Shown here: positions 5,413 to 6,111 of the stretch, piece by piece | Layout: the number at the start of each line of letters is the position of its first letter | How positions within the stretch are numbered: position 1 is the first letter of the stretch | Made by a program: the position numbers and the translations under genes | From: Clostridia bacterium | GTDB lineage: Bacteria; Bacillota; Clostridia; Christensenellales; Aristaeellaceae | DNA: 6,111 bases | Assembly (NCBI GenBank): GCA_017551645.1 | Contig: JAFZLE010000086.1 | Location: 1 to 6,111, forward strand | Reading direction: 5' to 3' | Notes under the pieces: generated by a model | Told to the model about the DNA's origin: nothing | The model's database searches: none | Seen by the model: the letters and a program-made list of their open reading frames with translations, nothing else

Positions 5413-6111
5413 TTATTCTTCAAGCTCAAAGTATCCGTGAAGTATCTCGCTCTGGGAAAAATACAGGCCCGCGCCGTTGTCCGCGACGCTGCTTATCATG
5501 GTATATGTGACCGTGCCGCCAAACCCCTTGCCCGAAACGCTGAGTTTCGTCGTTTCCAGCGTCTCAGGGTCCAGCATCACCAGCACGGCTTTGTTAATAT
5601 CGTAGCAGATGAACCCGTCTGGCGCGGACGCCACCAGCATCGTTTGTTCAAAGCCTGGCGTCTTCACTTCCCCGGTCTCAAGGTCGGCTATGACCGCCTG
5701 CGCCGCGTAATAAGCCTGCGGATAATATGCCGCCGCGTACCTGCCGTTTCCGGTGACCAGAAGCTGGGAAAGCTCATGCATGATGTCAAAAGCGCCCAGG
5801 TCAAACACACGGGTACCGCCGGACGAAACATGCGCCAGAAGCAGGTCCCTGGTCCTGTCTTCCCTGATTTCGGAGCCCGGCAGCAGCGCCAGCAGGCTGT
5901 CGTCACTAAGCAATTTAAGCGCTTTCAACGCTCCGAAATACTCCGTATCGGCCGGAACGTAGTCCGGATAATACGCTTCGCCCGTGTCCAGCTTCGTCAC
6001 GCTGCGGTCTGAGGGGTCAAGCAGCCTATCCCCGTTTATCGCTGTGTATCGTTCTTCGATGAACCGCGCCTCGCCAGTATCAAGGTCTATCAGCAGCATG
6101 GCGCCCAGGTA
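5413..6111 (-). CDS. Partial protein of unknown function with beta-propeller-like repeats (5' end outside window)
   Basis: The frame stays open to the window edge: the codons before the ATG at 6099-6097 read YLGA and continue into MLLIDLDTGEARF, so that ATG is probably internal. At least 232 residues are visible. Short recurring strands of the type hydrophobic-x-D-x-x-TGE occur: LLIDLDTGEARF, VTKLDTGEAYY, VIADLETGEVKTP and the looser LVMLDPETLETTKL. They alternate with segments such as GNGRYAAAYY and SAPDGFICYD. This pattern is typical of WD40/YVTN/PQQ-type beta-propellers, but the exact family cannot be named. No membrane helix is seen in the visible part; a signal peptide or anchor could lie upstream. 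It ends in TAA 27 nt before abfA, suggesting one transcript. A role as a carbohydrate-binding or sensor partner is only a guess. Confidence 0.75.
   Translation of the reverse strand, partial: YLGAMLLIDLDTGEARFIEERYTAINGDRLLDPSDRSVTKLDTGEAYYPDYVPADTEYFGALKALKLLSDDSLLALLPGSEIREDRTRDLLLAHVSSGGTRVFDLGAFDIMHELSQLLVTGNGRYAAAYYPQAYYAAQAVIADLETGEVKTPGFEQTMLVASAPDGFICYDINKAVLVMLDPETLETTKLSVSGKGFGGTVTYTMISSVADNGAGLYFSQSEILHGYFELEE

Noticed and set aside
4960..6012. Open frame of 350 codons on the plus strand
   Set aside because: It is antisense to abfA and the propeller-like gene, both of which have family signatures or repeat structure. Its translation shows no domain.

Overview
The window looks like chromosomal DNA from a GC-rich member of the Bacillota, probably an uncultured, Clostridia-like gut or plant-fibre-degrading bacterium. 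This is inferred from strong AGGAGG-type ribosome binding sites, a one-piece methionyl-tRNA synthetase with fused C-terminal tRNA-binding domain, tRNA genes that do not encode CCA, near-consensus sigma-A promoters and a cytoplasmic GH51 arabinofuranosidase. The sequence cannot give a species.

Layout. (1) Positions 1-104 hold the 3' end of a plus-strand gene whose last 33 residues match the C-terminus of MetRS. (2) A bidirectional hairpin terminator (127-160) lies between it and a minus-strand metG (177-2129). The two gene ends are tail to tail and form an inverted repeat of about 100 bp per arm around the terminator. (3) metG is the last gene of a tight three-gene minus-strand operon. From 3449 downward this runs: membrane-anchored phosphodiester glycosidase (NAGPA) domain protein, an 81-residue two-helix membrane protein, then metG. 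Gaps are 1 nt and a 4-nt overlap. (4) Positions 3450-3597 hold two divergent promoters, one for that operon and one for a plus-strand glycine tRNA cluster. (5) Three tRNA-Gly genes follow (GCC, TCC, GCC; 3598-3822) and end in a second bidirectional terminator. (6) On the minus strand, a GH51 alpha-L-arabinofuranosidase (3886-5385) follows a partial gene with beta-propeller-like repeats (5413 to beyond 6111) after only 27 nt, so the two are probably co-transcribed.

Working together. Translation functions (MetRS, a probable second MetRS-type C-terminus, glycine tRNAs) are clustered here but run from different promoters. The arabinofuranosidase would release L-arabinose inside the cell from imported arabino-oligosaccharides. 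The unidentified propeller-like protein is its likely operon partner. I see no mobile element, CRISPR array, riboswitch or T-box leader. I also see no clear new defence or metabolic system. The most unusual structure is the duplicated, convergent MetRS 3' end.
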